Below, in pieces: positions 47,763-56,401 of a stretch of 64,000 nt of DNA. Numbering within the stretch: the first letter of the stretch is position 1; each line of letters opens with the position of its first letter. The notes beneath the pieces are model-generated. The model searched no databases and was not told the origin of the DNA. It was given only the letters and a program-made list of their open reading frames with translations. The position numbers and the translations under genes are program-made. Origin of the DNA: Thalassobacter stenotrophicus (GTDB taxonomy: Bacteria; Pseudomonadota; Alphaproteobacteria; Rhodobacterales; Rhodobacteraceae); NCBI RefSeq assembly GCF_001458315.1, contig NZ_CYRX01000033.1, positions 310,001 through 374,000 of the forward strand, given 5' to 3'.

Positions 47763-48359
47763 TCATGCCGTCGGGGTAATTTCGAACCGACAAGCGGGGT
47801 GGTGGTTGGCGCAACATTCCAATTCGTGGGCCGCATAGTCCGCGCGCACAAGGCGCTGATACAGCCGGGTGAACACTGCCGCATGCCAGTGACACAGCGG
47901 AGCATCCGCGACCTCACCCCGCACAACGGGGTTGTCGGCGATTTGCAGGCGGATAGGTGCATGGCTGATCACATTGAAACGCCCCGAGCCGGTAAAGGTC
48001 CAGGCGTGATGCTGGATCGAATTCGTCAATAACCGCGCCGCTATCCGGTGGGGCAATCTCGGCAACAGCCAGACGATCAGCGGTGGAATGCGGTGGGCGA
48101 TCACATAGTCGGCGGTGCGCATGCCCGCCTCGGTCGCGATGGATTTGGCACGTTCTGGCAAATGGGTCCGGATCGCTTGGTGCAGGGCCGCGGCTCCGGC
48201 TTCGGGGATTAGCCCGGTGTCGGGGGGGAGCGCGTCAATCCCTGCGGCCTCAAGCATCGCGTTGGTCAGCTTTTTGCCGCCCTCAGCCTCCAACACCGGA
48301 AGCATCTGCAATATTGCGTTTGGCCCGATGCGTCCGGGTGTCGATGCGCTGTGCGGCAT
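47763..48359 (-). CDS. bchJ: Bacteriochlorophyll biosynthesis protein BchJ (V4R domain)
   Basis: A 198-residue protein linked to 8-vinyl (older name 4-vinyl) reduction or substrate channelling in bacteriochlorophyll synthesis. The C-terminal V4R domain ends with cysteine/histidine-rich HELECCANHHPACRFEI, a probable metal site. ATG 48359 shares one base with the bchE stop (TGATG) and AAGGAG lies upstream; a longer frame to 48398 would run into bchE. The bchE-bchJ order is that seen in phototrophic Rhodobacteraceae, but bchG, bchP and other photosynthesis genes do not follow here. Confidence 0.88.
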   Translation of the reverse strand: MPHSASTPGRIGPNAILQMLPVLEAEGGKKLTNAMLEAAGIDALPPDTGLIPEAGAAALHQAIRTHLPERAKSIATEAGMRTADYVIAHRIPPLIVWLLPRLPHRIAARLLTNSIQHHAWTFTGSGRFNVISHAPIRLQIADNPVVRGEVADAPLCHWHAAVFTRLYQRLVRADYAAHELECCANHHPACRFEITPTA

Positions 48360-49978
48360 CACAGCAACTCCTTGGCTTGCTCCGTGCCGCCGCCGCAAGC
48401 GGGGATAACCAACTCCTTGGTGTCGAGCGCCTTTTTGCGGGCCCGCTTGGCAGAAGCGATATCCGCCGTGCTGAGCCAGTCATCCATTTGCGCGGGAGCA
48501 ATCGTGCGGGTGCGATCAAAGTTGAAATTCACGCCCTCTTTGGATTGCGGCCCCCAATAGTTGGCTTTCCCAAGGTCGTAAAACGTGCGTGCAAACCCTG
48601 CCTTGGCGAAAGCCTTTAGGCAGCCGAGTAGATATTTGCGCCGATATCCCGTGCCGCGCCATGGATAGTGCCAAAGCGCCTTGCGTGAATAAAACCGACG
48701 GTAATTGTGCATCACACGGTCCAATAATGTCGCGCGGTCCATGGCATCTGGCGCCATGATGGGGGTCACGAAATTATACTTAGAAAAGTCGAAAATCTCG
48801 ACCTTGTCCTTCATTTCCTGAAACAACGGCGTAAAGGGCCAGGGCGTATACATTGCCCAGTTCGCCAGATCAGGCTGCCAGTCCCACGCCATCTGAAACG
48901 TTTCCTCAAGCGTTTCGGGCGTCTCGTTGTCTAAGCCGACAATGAACTGTGCCTCGGTGAAAATGTCGGCCTCACGCAGCAGGCGAATGGCTTCCTTATT
49001 TTCTTCAACGCGGGTTTCTTTGTTGAATTGGTCCAGTTTTAGTTGCGCTGCGGCCTCAGTGCCCAGCGATACGTGGACCAGTCCGGCTTTGCGGTACAAG
49101 GGCAGCAGCTCCTTATCGCGCATGATGTCCGTGACCCGAGTATTGATGCCCCACTCCACGCGGGACGGCAGGTCGCGTTTGATCAATTCCTCACAAAATT
49201 GAATAAATTTACGCCGGTTGATCGTGGGCTCTTCGTCCGCGAGGATAAAAAAGCCGACCTGCTGCTCATTCACCAGTGTTTCGATTTCATCTACGACCTT
49301 AAGTGGATCGCGCACGCGGTAATCTCTCCAAAATTTCTATTGCGAGCAGAATGAACATGTGAACGGACAGCCGCGCGCCATGCTCGGGATGGCCACCCTG
49401 ACGCCAAGGGGGATGTATTGATAGTTCGGCCAATTCAGAAGCGTCCAATCAGGCTCTAACCCATCCAAATCCTTGACGGTTGATGCCGCCTGCGTGGCGA
49501 TAATCTGCTCCTGGTCTCGATAGGCGATACCATGAATGCGCTTGCGGTCTGTCTCCCAACGGCCGTCCTCAAGCGCATTCATCAGGTCAACGATGATCTC
49601 TTCACCTTCACCCCGTACAATACAATCAATCCAAGGTGCTTCCGAGAGGACCTGTTTGTACATGAACGTCGCATGCACCCCGCCAAGGATGCCAAATGCT
49701 TGCGGCACCACCTCTTTTGCGATTTGCAGAACGCGCTCGGCCACATAGATCGACGGGGTGATGGCGGTGCAGCCAACAACGTCCGGCTGCAATTCGGCAA
49801 GCCTCACGCGCAACTCGCCTTCAGACATGTTGTCGGTCATCGCGTCGAAAAAATGGATATCAGTATATCCTGCCTTCTTGAGCGACCCGGCCAAATACGC
49901 CACCCACGCCGGAGGCCACGACCCCGCGATTTCGGCGCCACCAGAACGGTAATTGGGGTGGATCAAAACAATGCGCAT
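48359..49978 (-). pseudogene. bchE: bchE, anaerobic Mg-protoporphyrin IX monomethyl ester cyclase, interrupted by an in-frame TAG
   Basis: BchE is the oxygen-independent, B12- and radical-SAM-dependent enzyme that forms ring E of bacteriochlorophyll. From ATG 49978 (AAGGAG 7 bases before it) the frame runs 540 codons to the stop at 48361-48359, normal for BchE, but codon 214 is TAG (plus-strand CTA at 49337-49339). The codon comes directly after the radical-SAM cysteines Cys204, Cys208, Cys211 ([11 protein letters not shown]) and before [11 protein letters not shown]; BchE has Trp there, so one G-to-A change (TGG to TAG) explains it. The first fragment keeps the B12-type domain, the second the rest of the radical-SAM barrel. 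No frameshift or other stop is seen. Sequencing error or readthrough cannot be excluded. Confidence 0.85.
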
Positions 49979-49995
49979 GGGCTGGCTCCTTGAGG

Positions 49996-50013
49996 TGTCA
50001 AGTAAATCTGACA
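49996..50013 (-). promoter_or_regulatory. PpsR/CrtJ-type site upstream of bchE
   Basis: An exact TGT-N12-ACA palindrome (arms extend to GTGTCA and TGACAC) lies 18 bases before the bchE ATG. This is the consensus of the photosynthesis repressor PpsR/CrtJ. The position, overlapping the early transcribed region, suits repression. Confidence 0.6.
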
Positions 50014-50032
50014 CATTTAACCCTCAGAAAAA

Positions 50033-50046
50033 CTGACACAGATCAA
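50033..50046 (-). promoter_or_regulatory. FNR/Crp-type site upstream of bchE
   Basis: CTGAC-ACAG-ATCAA matches 8 of 10 specified positions of the FNR consensus TTGAT-N4-ATCAA. bchE is a known FnrL-dependent gene in Rhodobacter sphaeroides, so an anaerobic activator site here is plausible. Confidence 0.45.
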
Positions 50047-50086
50047 AATTCTCAATCCAGTCAACAGCCGGCTTGTTAACCAAAAT

Positions 50087-50130
50087 TACTCCTTTGTTCC
50101 CTAAATACCTCCCGCCGGAGGCTTCCGAGA
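50087..50130. repeat. Dispersed intergenic repeat, degenerate copy 2
   Basis: ACTCCTTTGTTCCC followed by AAATAC matches the start of the copy at 56311 almost base for base. The rest has diverged: the terminal GGGGGCAGCGCCCCC hairpin is replaced by a shorter CCGCCGGAGGCTTCCG-type stem. It lies between the divergent bchE and aspS genes. Confidence 0.55.
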
Positions 50131-50218
50131 GCCCAGATACCCCGACGCGGCTTGACATCTGGGCGCGCGCGCGGTGTATCGGCCCGACCCCGCACCCGGA
50201 CATGCAACGGAGCCTGAC

Positions 50219-51994
50219 ATGCACGCCTACCGCACCCATTCTTGTGCTGATTTGACCAAAGCCAACGAAGGCGACACGGTCCGCCTCTCTGGTTGGGTAC
50301 ACCGTATCCGCGACCATGGCGGCGTGCTGTTCATCGATCTGCGCGATCACTACGGCATGACGCAGCTGTTGTGCGACCCCGACAGCCCCGTATTTTCAGA
50401 GGTGGAAAAGCTGCGGTCCGAGTTCTGCATTCGGATCGACGGAAACGTAAAAGCGCGTGACGCGAGCCTGATCAACCCCAAGCTGCCCACGGGTGAAGTC
50501 GAGGTCTATATCCGTGACGTCGAAGTTCTGGGTGGCGCGGGTGAACTGCCTCTCATGGTCTTTGGTGACCAAGAATACCCCGAGGAAACGCGCCTCAAAT
50601 ACCGCTTTCTCGATCTGCGTCGGGAAAAAATGCAGCGGAACATGACGCTCCGCTCGGACGTTGTGTCCTCCATCCGCAAGCGGATGTGGGATGATAATTT
50701 CCGCGAATACCAGACGCCGATCATTACCGCCTCTAGCCCTGAAGGCGCGCGCGATTTCCTCGTGCCCTCGCGTCTGCACCCCGGTAAGTTTTATGCGCTT
50801 CCACAGGCTCCGCAGCAGTTCAAACAGCTGCTGATGGTTTCGGGCTTCGACAAGTATTTCCAGATCGCGCCCTGTTTCCGCGATGAAGACCCTCGCGCAG
50901 ATCGTTCGCCCACGGACTTCTACCAACTCGATCTTGAGATGTCCTTTGTGGAACAGCAGGACGTGTTTGATGTGATCCAGCCCGTCATCCAAGGCGTGTT
51001 CGAAGAATTTGGCGGCGGCCGCAAGGTCGACACTGTGTGGGAGCAGATCAGCTACCGCGATGCGGCCCTTTGGTACGGCACCGACAAGCCCGACCTGCGC
51101 AACCCGATCAAGATGCAGGACGTGTCTGAGCACTTCCGCGAGTCCGGCTTTGCGATCTTTGCCAAATTGCTGGAGCAGGACGGCACCGAAATTCGCGCGA
51201 TCCCCGCCCCGACGGGTGGCTCGCGCAAATTCTGCGATCGTATGAATGCCTTCGCGCAAAAAGAAGGTCTGCCCGGCATGGGCTACATCTTTTGGCGCGA
51301 TCAGGGCCAAGGCATGGAAGCCGCTGGTCCCTTGGCGAAAAACATCGGCCCCGAGCGTACGGAAGCCATCCGGGAGCAACTGGGTCTGGGTGTCGGCGAT
51401 GCAGCGTTCTTCCTTGGCGGCAAAGCCAGCGCATTTGAACGTGTTGCAGGCAAGGCCCGCACGACCATCGGCGATGAATTGGGTCTAACGGACCAAGATC
51501 GCTTTGCGTTCGCCTGGATCGTGGACTTCCCGATGTATGAGGCTGACGAAGAAACCGGTAAAATCGACTTCTCGCATAACCCGTTCTCCATGCCGCAAGG
51601 CGGGATGGCCGCGCTCGAAAACGATCCGCTGAACGTCTTGGGTTACCAGTATGACCTAGCGTGTAACGGCTACGAACTGGTGTCTGGCGCGATCCGGAAC
51701 CACCAGCCTGAGATCATGTTCAAAGCGTTTGAACTGGCGGGCTACGGCGCGGACGAAGTGCGTAAACGGTTTGGCGGGATGGTTAACGCCTTCCAATACG
51801 GCGCCCCACCGCACGGCGGTTGTGCTGCCGGGATCGACCGGATCGTGATGCTTTTGGCGGATGAGGCGAATATTCGCGAAGTTATCTTGTTTCCAATGAA
51901 CCAGCGGGCCGAGGATCTGATGATGTCGGCGCCGTCCGAGCCTTTGCCAGATCAGCTGATGGAGTTGGGTCTACGGGTTATTCCGCAAGACTAG
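50219..51994 (+). CDS. aspS: Aspartyl-tRNA synthetase
   Basis: Charges tRNA-Asp, a 591-residue class II synthetase of bacterial length. It has an N-terminal OB-fold anticodon-binding domain ([20 protein letters not shown]), class II motif 1 around the [17 protein letters not shown] block, motif 2 [19 protein letters not shown], an inserted GAD domain (about 290-410) and motif 3 [23 protein letters not shown] 50219 is chosen for GGAG just upstream and because the product then begins at the usual [12 protein letters not shown]; the frame opens at 50174. A terminator follows. Confidence 0.96.
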   Translation: MHAYRTHSCADLTKANEGDTVRLSGWVHRIRDHGGVLFIDLRDHYGMTQLLCDPDSPVFSEVEKLRSEFCIRIDGNVKARDASLINPKLPTGEVEVYIRDVEVLGGAGELPLMVFGDQEYPEETRLKYRFLDLRREKMQRNMTLRSDVVSSIRKRMWDDNFREYQTPIITASSPEGARDFLVPSRLHPGKFYALPQAPQQFKQLLMVSGFDKYFQIAPCFRDEDPRADRSPTDFYQLDLEMSFVEQQDVFDVIQPVIQGVFEEFGGGRKVDTVWEQISYRDAALWYGTDKPDLRNPIKMQDVSEHFRESGFAIFAKLLEQDGTEIRAIPAPTGGSRKFCDRMNAFAQKEGLPGMGYIFWRDQGQGMEAAGPLAKNIGPERTEAIREQLGLGVGDAAFFLGGKASAFERVAGKARTTIGDELGLTDQDRFAFAWIVDFPMYEADEETGKIDFSHNPFSMPQGGMAALENDPLNVLGYQYDLACNGYELVSGAIRNHQPEIMFKAFELAGYGADEVRKRFGGMVNAFQYGAPPHGGCAAGIDRIVMLLADEANIREVILFPMNQRAEDLMMSAPSEPLPDQLMELGLRVIPQD

Positions 51995-52015
51995 GTTCAC
52001 CTGTACAGGCTATTC

Positions 52016-52047
52016 AAAAGCGTCCGTCCTCAGTGCCGGGCGCTTTT
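52016..52047. terminator. Bidirectional intrinsic terminator between aspS and the response-regulator gene
   Basis: An 11-bp stem (52016-52026 with 52037-52047, one G-U pair) starts with AAAA and ends with a T run, so it can serve both convergent genes (stops at 51994 and 52064). Confidence 0.85.
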
Positions 52048-52063
52048 TTCGTTTTGACCCGCG

Positions 52064-52762
52064 CTAAACGGCTTGCTTGTGTTCTAACCGTTTGGCGATC
52101 AAGCGGCGCAACCGCTCTCGGGCTTCGGGCGACATTTCATAGGCTTCGGCTTCGCGCAGCAGATCATCATCGTGTCCGGTGCGCGCGACGCCCTTGAGAA
52201 AGCCAGAGATAAAACTTGCAGGCACACCCTCATCGTCCATCAGCTTGGCAACATGGGCGAGGTCTTCATCCATCGCAAAGCTATCCGGCGTCACGGTGTC
52301 CGAACTTGCGGCGGGTGCGGCCCTTGGTCGGTCTTCCTCTGGGATATGCTTGAGGATTTCTTGTTGAAACACCGCAAGGCTTTCGATCGGTTTGGGCAAA
52401 AAACCATCCGCTCCGACCTCAATTGACGCAAATTCCGATTCTTCGCGATGATTGCCAGAGGTCGCCAAGACAATCGGGGGGCGTTGGTTGGCGTGATCTA
52501 ACGTACGGATCAGTTCGAGCCCTGATCCATCAGGCAGCCCGAGATCAATAATGGCAACGGTCGGTCGGTAGGTGGTCAGATGCCGCCGTGCTGCGGCCAA
52601 AGAATCTGCCCGCCGGATCCGTGCGCCGGATCGCAGGCACAACAGTCGCAGCGCCTCTGAGGCAAATCGGCTGTCTTCGACGATCAAGACAGTCACACCT
52701 AGAAGGGGCCGCAAAGGGGTGGGGCGCGGCACGTTAAGTTTCAGGTCTGAGAGGTCATCCAT
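52064..52762 (-). CDS. Response regulator, receiver domain with uncharacterised C-terminal region
   Basis: A 232-residue protein. The receiver domain (about 23-140) has the acidic pocket in VLIVEDS, phospho-acceptor Asp73 (IIDLGLPDGSG), Thr101/Ser102 (LATSG) and Lys124 (FLPKPI). The last 90 residues have no DNA-binding or enzymatic domain I recognise and are helical and charged (EAYEMSPEARERLRRLIAKRL). ATG 52762 is chosen because GGAG precedes it and the longer frame would overlap the divergent mce leader. No histidine kinase is adjacent. Confidence 0.85.
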   Translation of the reverse strand: MDDLSDLKLNVPRPTPLRPLLGVTVLIVEDSRFASEALRLLCLRSGARIRRADSLAAARRHLTTYRPTVAIIDLGLPDGSGLELIRTLDHANQRPPIVLATSGNHREESEFASIEVGADGFLPKPIESLAVFQQEILKHIPEEDRPRAAPAASSDTVTPDSFAMDEDLAHVAKLMDDEGVPASFISGFLKGVARTGHDDDLLREAEAYEMSPEARERLRRLIAKRLEHKQAV

Positions 52763-52916
52763 TGGTTTTCTCCGAATCCTTTGGACCCAGAAAACGCCTT
52801 TAGGCCTAACAACCGGTAAACAAGCGCCAGAAATCCTTGCTGGTGCGCGCAAGCGGGGTCTTGTTCAGGGGACTGTGGGGGGCCATAACCTGATCAAAGC
52901 TATAAGGAGTTTTCCC

Positions 52917-53321
52917 ATGATCGGTCGTTTGAACCACGTCGCCATTGCCGTGCCGGATCTAGAGGCCGCGGCCGCCCAGTACCGCGATGTCCTTGGCGCC
53001 AAAGTGAATTCCCCGCAGGATGAACCTGACCATGGTGTCACGGTTGTTTTTATCGAGCTGCCGAACACCAAGATTGAGCTGCTGTATCCTTTGGGCGAAA
53101 ACAGCCCCATCCAAGGGTTTTTGGATAAAAACCCATCTGGCGGCATTCATCATATTTGCTACGAAGTTGACGACATCCTTGCCGCCCGCGACCAGTTGCA
53201 GGCCTCTGGCGCGCGTGTTCTCGGCTCGGGTGAGCCTAAAATCGGGGCCCACGGCAAGCCTGTCTTGTTCCTACACCCCAAAGATTTCACCGGCACCCTA
53301 GTGGAATTGGAACAAGTCTGA
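52917..53321 (+). CDS. mce: Methylmalonyl-CoA epimerase
   Basis: Interconverts (2R)- and (2S)-methylmalonyl-CoA in propionyl-CoA or ethylmalonyl-CoA metabolism. 134 residues, one VOC (glyoxalase-type) domain. Metal-ligand positions appear in RLNHVAIAVPDLE, GIHHICYEVDD and the C-terminal LVELEQV. AAGGAG (52904-52909) sets the ATG; the frame open to 52572 is not coding. The DUF1467 gene overlaps the stop by one base (TGATG), as is common in alphaproteobacteria. Confidence 0.94.
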   Translation: MIGRLNHVAIAVPDLEAAAAQYRDVLGAKVNSPQDEPDHGVTVVFIELPNTKIELLYPLGENSPIQGFLDKNPSGGIHHICYEVDDILAARDQLQASGARVLGSGEPKIGAHGKPVLFLHPKDFTGTLVELEQV

Positions 53322-53617
53322 TGGGCGTTTTTAGCGGAATTGTTCTGTATGCGGTGATCTGGTTCATCACGTTGTTGATCGTGCTGGTGATCCGTCAGCC
53401 CTCGCAGGCGGAGGATGGACCGGTGGTTCCCGGCACACATGCTGGTGCGCCCGCCGACCCGCAATTGCGCAAACGCTTTCTCGTGACGACGCTCATCGCG
53501 CTTGCGCTGTGGTTACCGCTGGTTGTTACGATCCTGTCGGGGGGCATCACGCTGGCCGATATCGACCTGTTCACGCGCTTTGGCGGTGGGGGCCAACCCT
53601 ATGGTACAAGTGAGTAA
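53321..53617 (+). CDS. DUF1467 small membrane protein
   Basis: A 98-residue protein with two predicted membrane helices: IVLYAVIWFITLLIVLVI near the start and LIALALWLPLVVTIL in the middle. These, with the KRFLVTTL segment, match DUF1467. Function unknown; the family typically follows mce. It overlaps mce by one base and overlaps the convergent EI24 gene by 47 bases at the 3' end. Confidence 0.88.
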   Translation: MGVFSGIVLYAVIWFITLLIVLVIRQPSQAEDGPVVPGTHAGAPADPQLRKRFLVTTLIALALWLPLVVTILSGGITLADIDLFTRFGGGGQPYGTSE

Positions 53618-54269
53618 AGGCCGCAGCGCCGATCACCGGGACCAATAAGTTCAGCACAGGCACCGTCAACGGCACAGCCATGATCACGCCCAAGGCCCAG
53701 ATCGAAAACCGATTGCGGCGGCGAAATGCGTTCGCCTCCGCGCGTGGTAATCGGCGCAAGGCTACCATTTGCGCGTATTCACGCCCCAAAAGCACACCAT
53801 TCACGCCCCAAAATATCAGGGGCGCAAGGGGCGCGAGTATCAAATACGCCAACAGTGCCAACAGGTTTACCCCAAGGATCAGTGCCAAAAAGCCAATTGA
53901 GTCGCGAATGGCTGTGGCGAGTGGTGCCCCTGATGCCGGGGGCAAACCGGGATAGTGGCGATCTTCAACCGCGTCGGCGATCCGTTCCAGAAAGATGCCC
54001 GTAAAGGCCGAGGCCACAGGGACCATCAAGAACACGGACAAGACCATCACCACCGGAACAGAGGCCCATCCCGCGGCCTCGGCTAGCCAAGTCACCTCAC
54101 CGATCCAAGGCAGGCTGACAGACGGCCCGATGAGCCACTGCACCCCTTTGATGAACAAAAAACTGAAGCCAACCAGTAGGGCCAAAGCGAGGCCAATGCC
54201 TAACACCAAGACATTGCGAAACCGGGGATCCGGTAGCTGACCAATCGCCTTGGTGACGTCGCTTATCAT
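53571..54269 (-). CDS. EI24/CysZ-like inner-membrane protein
   Basis: An integral membrane protein of about 232 residues in the EI24 (CysZ-like) family. It has about four to six helices, with VSLPWIGEVTWLAEAAGWAS and the loop FLERIADAVEDRHYPGLPPA typical. Sulfate import is known for CysZ, but the general family role is open. ATG 54269 overlaps the nitroreductase stop as ATGA, implying coupling; MAER at 54281 is an alternative start. Confidence 0.85.
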   Translation of the reverse strand: MISDVTKAIGQLPDPRFRNVLVLGIGLALALLVGFSFLFIKGVQWLIGPSVSLPWIGEVTWLAEAAGWASVPVVMVLSVFLMVPVASAFTGIFLERIADAVEDRHYPGLPPASGAPLATAIRDSIGFLALILGVNLLALLAYLILAPLAPLIFWGVNGVLLGREYAQMVALRRLPRAEANAFRRRNRFSIWALGVIMAVPLTVPVLNLLVPVIGAAAFTHLYHRVGPHRQSA

Positions 54270-54862
54270 TCGCTCAGCCACGTGGTAATGGCGGCCAAAT
54301 CCGGGCGTGGCCGTTCAGGTGGGCGCGCACCTTCACTGCCCAAATAGACGTATCCTGCAACCCACTCATGCGCGGCAAGGCCCAAGCCTTCGCTCAAAAA
54401 ATCTCGGTCCGTGGCCATCCAATTCGTCAGCCAAGATGCCCCCCATCCAGCTGCAAGCCCCGCGGTTAGCAACTGTTGGCACACCGCGCCCGCACTGAGG
54501 GTTTGCTCAATTTCCGGAATTTTCTCCGACGCTTTGGGGGATGCCACAACCGCAACGCAAAGATGCGCATTCGCGAACTGCGCGCTGGCCTTATCTAATT
54601 TATCCGCGTCCATGCCCTTCGCCACGCCGATACGCCGGGTCAGGGCCCCCAGTCGCACGCAGGCGTCCCGCTCCAACACGCAAAACCGCCACGGCTCTAG
54701 CTTGCCATGATCGGGTGTGCGGGCCGCGATGGTCAGGAGTTGCTCAACGACGGCGCGTTCGGGCACTGGCGCCACAAGCGTCTTCGCAGGGCGGGAGCGA
54801 CGTGTCGCAAGGAACTCAAGAACATCGGGGTGCGGCTGTAGCGCGGGCATTTGATCGGGCAT
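54266..54862 (-). CDS. Nitroreductase family protein (YdjA-like)
   Basis: A flavin-dependent oxidoreductase of 198 residues. The FMN-binding start LEFLATRRSRPAKTL, then ARTPDHGKLEPWRFCVL and WGASWLTNWM fit the small YdjA-type nitroreductases. Physiological substrate unknown. It lies 18 bases downstream of the MATE gene and is coupled to the EI24 gene, so the three probably form one transcript. Confidence 0.88.
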   Translation of the reverse strand: MPDQMPALQPHPDVLEFLATRRSRPAKTLVAPVPERAVVEQLLTIAARTPDHGKLEPWRFCVLERDACVRLGALTRRIGVAKGMDADKLDKASAQFANAHLCVAVVASPKASEKIPEIEQTLSAGAVCQQLLTAGLAAGWGASWLTNWMATDRDFLSEGLGLAAHEWVAGYVYLGSEGARPPERPRPDLAAITTWLSE

Positions 54863-54880
54863 TGGCTCTCCTTATGGCTT

Positions 54881-56233
54881 TTATGTCGGAGCGTTTGGCG
54901 CGGGCGTCAAGCGTTTGACCTTCCAAAAGAACCGCCAACTCACGAGGAGGGCCGCAAAGGCGAGGCCTAGACCGTAGCCGATCCATATTCCTTCGGGGCC
55001 CCAGTCCAGAAAAACGCCAAGCCCATAGGCAAGCGGCAGGGCGACGCCCCAGTTGCCCAACAAAGTCGCTGCTACAGGCACACTGTTGTCTGTCATGCCC
55101 CTGGCCGCGCCTAGCATGGTACCTTGTATACCGTCCGCAATCTGTGTGGCGGCTATGATCCAAAACAGCGTTGTGGCCAAGGCCACGACCGCCGGATCAG
55201 CGGACAGCGCTCCGGCGATTGGACCTGCGAGTATCAGAAGGCCAAGCATCACAGTCACCATCCATCCAACGCTAAGGCTCAGGGCGGCCACACCAATGCC
55301 CCTGATGCGGTGATCCTGCCCCGCGCCTAGCGCTTGGCCCACCACAATCGAGACTGCAATCGATATGCCGAGAGGCACCATATAAAGGACGGTCGCGACG
55401 GAATTAACGATTTGGTTCGCCGCCAGCGCGCCCGCTCCAAACCAACCCACCATTAGACCGACGCAGGCATAAACCGCCCCCTCGCTGAAATAGCCTGTGG
55501 CGATCATCCCGCCTGCACGCAGCTGACGTAGGACTTCGGATCGGGTTAGGGCAACGACACGCCGCGCGCTGGCAAACGCCGGCTCAAAGCGCCACAAGGC
55601 CCAGGCTACTCCCAATGACGCACTTTGTGATAACAGGCTGGCATACGCCGCCCCAGATAGGCCCAAGCCGTCCCAGCCACCAATCCCATAGATCAGCAAC
55701 CAGTTGGCGGGCACGTTTAGGGCAACCGCGCCAAAGGCCACGCTCACTCCAAGCCAAGGTGCGCCCACCGCATCAAACAAACCTTTAAGCATGTAAAACA
55801 GCGTAAACGGGACAAGTAAAACGGCCATAGCCTGCCAATACCCTCCCGAAAGGGCATCCAACACCTCAGGGGGCTGACCGAGCCATGCCAACCCAGGCCT
55901 CAGCGCAAGCATCAGCCCCATACCCAAGGCCCCAGCGCCCGCGCCGATCACAAGTCCCGCCAAAGTCGCCTCAGACAAGCCGTCCGCATCATCCGCCCCG
56001 AACGTCTCAGACATCCTCACGGAGGTGCCGGAAACAAACCCATAGAGACAGGCAAAAAAGATCACTTGAATTGAGACGGTGATCGACGCTGCCGCAAGCG
56101 CGACAGTTCCCAAAGGCGCGATCATGATCGTATCGACGACCCCGATTAGCATGGAGGCCGCAAGCGATATGATGATCGGCGTGCTCAACCTTGCCAATGC
56201 GCGGATATCTAGGACTATGCTTGGGTTAGACAT
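54881..56233 (-). CDS. MATE-family exporter
   Basis: A second MATE transporter in the window, about 450 residues with twelve helices. Near the N-terminus LARLSTPIIISLAASMLIG and helix 2 VALAAASITVSIQVIFFACL are typical of the NorM-type branch; the first MATE (25900) is of a different branch. ATG 56233 is used because GAGGGG lies just upstream and the first helix then follows; the frame is open to 56368 into a repeat. Substrate unknown. Confidence 0.88.
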   Translation of the reverse strand: MSNPSIVLDIRALARLSTPIIISLAASMLIGVVDTIMIAPLGTVALAAASITVSIQVIFFACLYGFVSGTSVRMSETFGADDADGLSEATLAGLVIGAGAGALGMGLMLALRPGLAWLGQPPEVLDALSGGYWQAMAVLLVPFTLFYMLKGLFDAVGAPWLGVSVAFGAVALNVPANWLLIYGIGGWDGLGLSGAAYASLLSQSASLGVAWALWRFEPAFASARRVVALTRSEVLRQLRAGGMIATGYFSEGAVYACVGLMVGWFGAGALAANQIVNSVATVLYMVPLGISIAVSIVVGQALGAGQDHRIRGIGVAALSLSVGWMVTVMLGLLILAGPIAGALSADPAVVALATTLFWIIAATQIADGIQGTMLGAARGMTDNSVPVAATLLGNWGVALPLAYGLGVFLDWGPEGIWIGYGLGLAFAALLVSWRFFWKVKRLTPAPNAPT

Positions 56234-56310
56234 GCGTCCCCTCGGGCACATGCAGCTTGCCCCAATATGATCCGACACAGAGCAGCCATTGCCGAATAGC
56301 CCGTACCAGA

Positions 56311-56366
56311 CTCCTTTGTTCCCGAAATACTCCGGGGGAGCCCGAAGGGCGGGGGCAGCGCCCCCC
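56311..56366. repeat. Dispersed intergenic repeat, copy 3
   Basis: ACTCCTTTGTTCCCGAAATA, then CTCCGGGGGAG and GGGGGCAGCGCCCCC. The last block folds on itself. It is the best-preserved copy and lies between the MATE gene and the end of topA on the minus strand. Confidence 0.75.
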
Positions 56367-56401
56367 AAAGCACCGTAATGCGCCGTAGGCGCGCAATTCG
56401 G

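Noticed and set aside
52572-52916. Upstream extension of the mce frame by 115 codons
   Set aside because: It overlaps the divergent response-regulator gene, and AAGGAG at 52904 marks the start at 52917.
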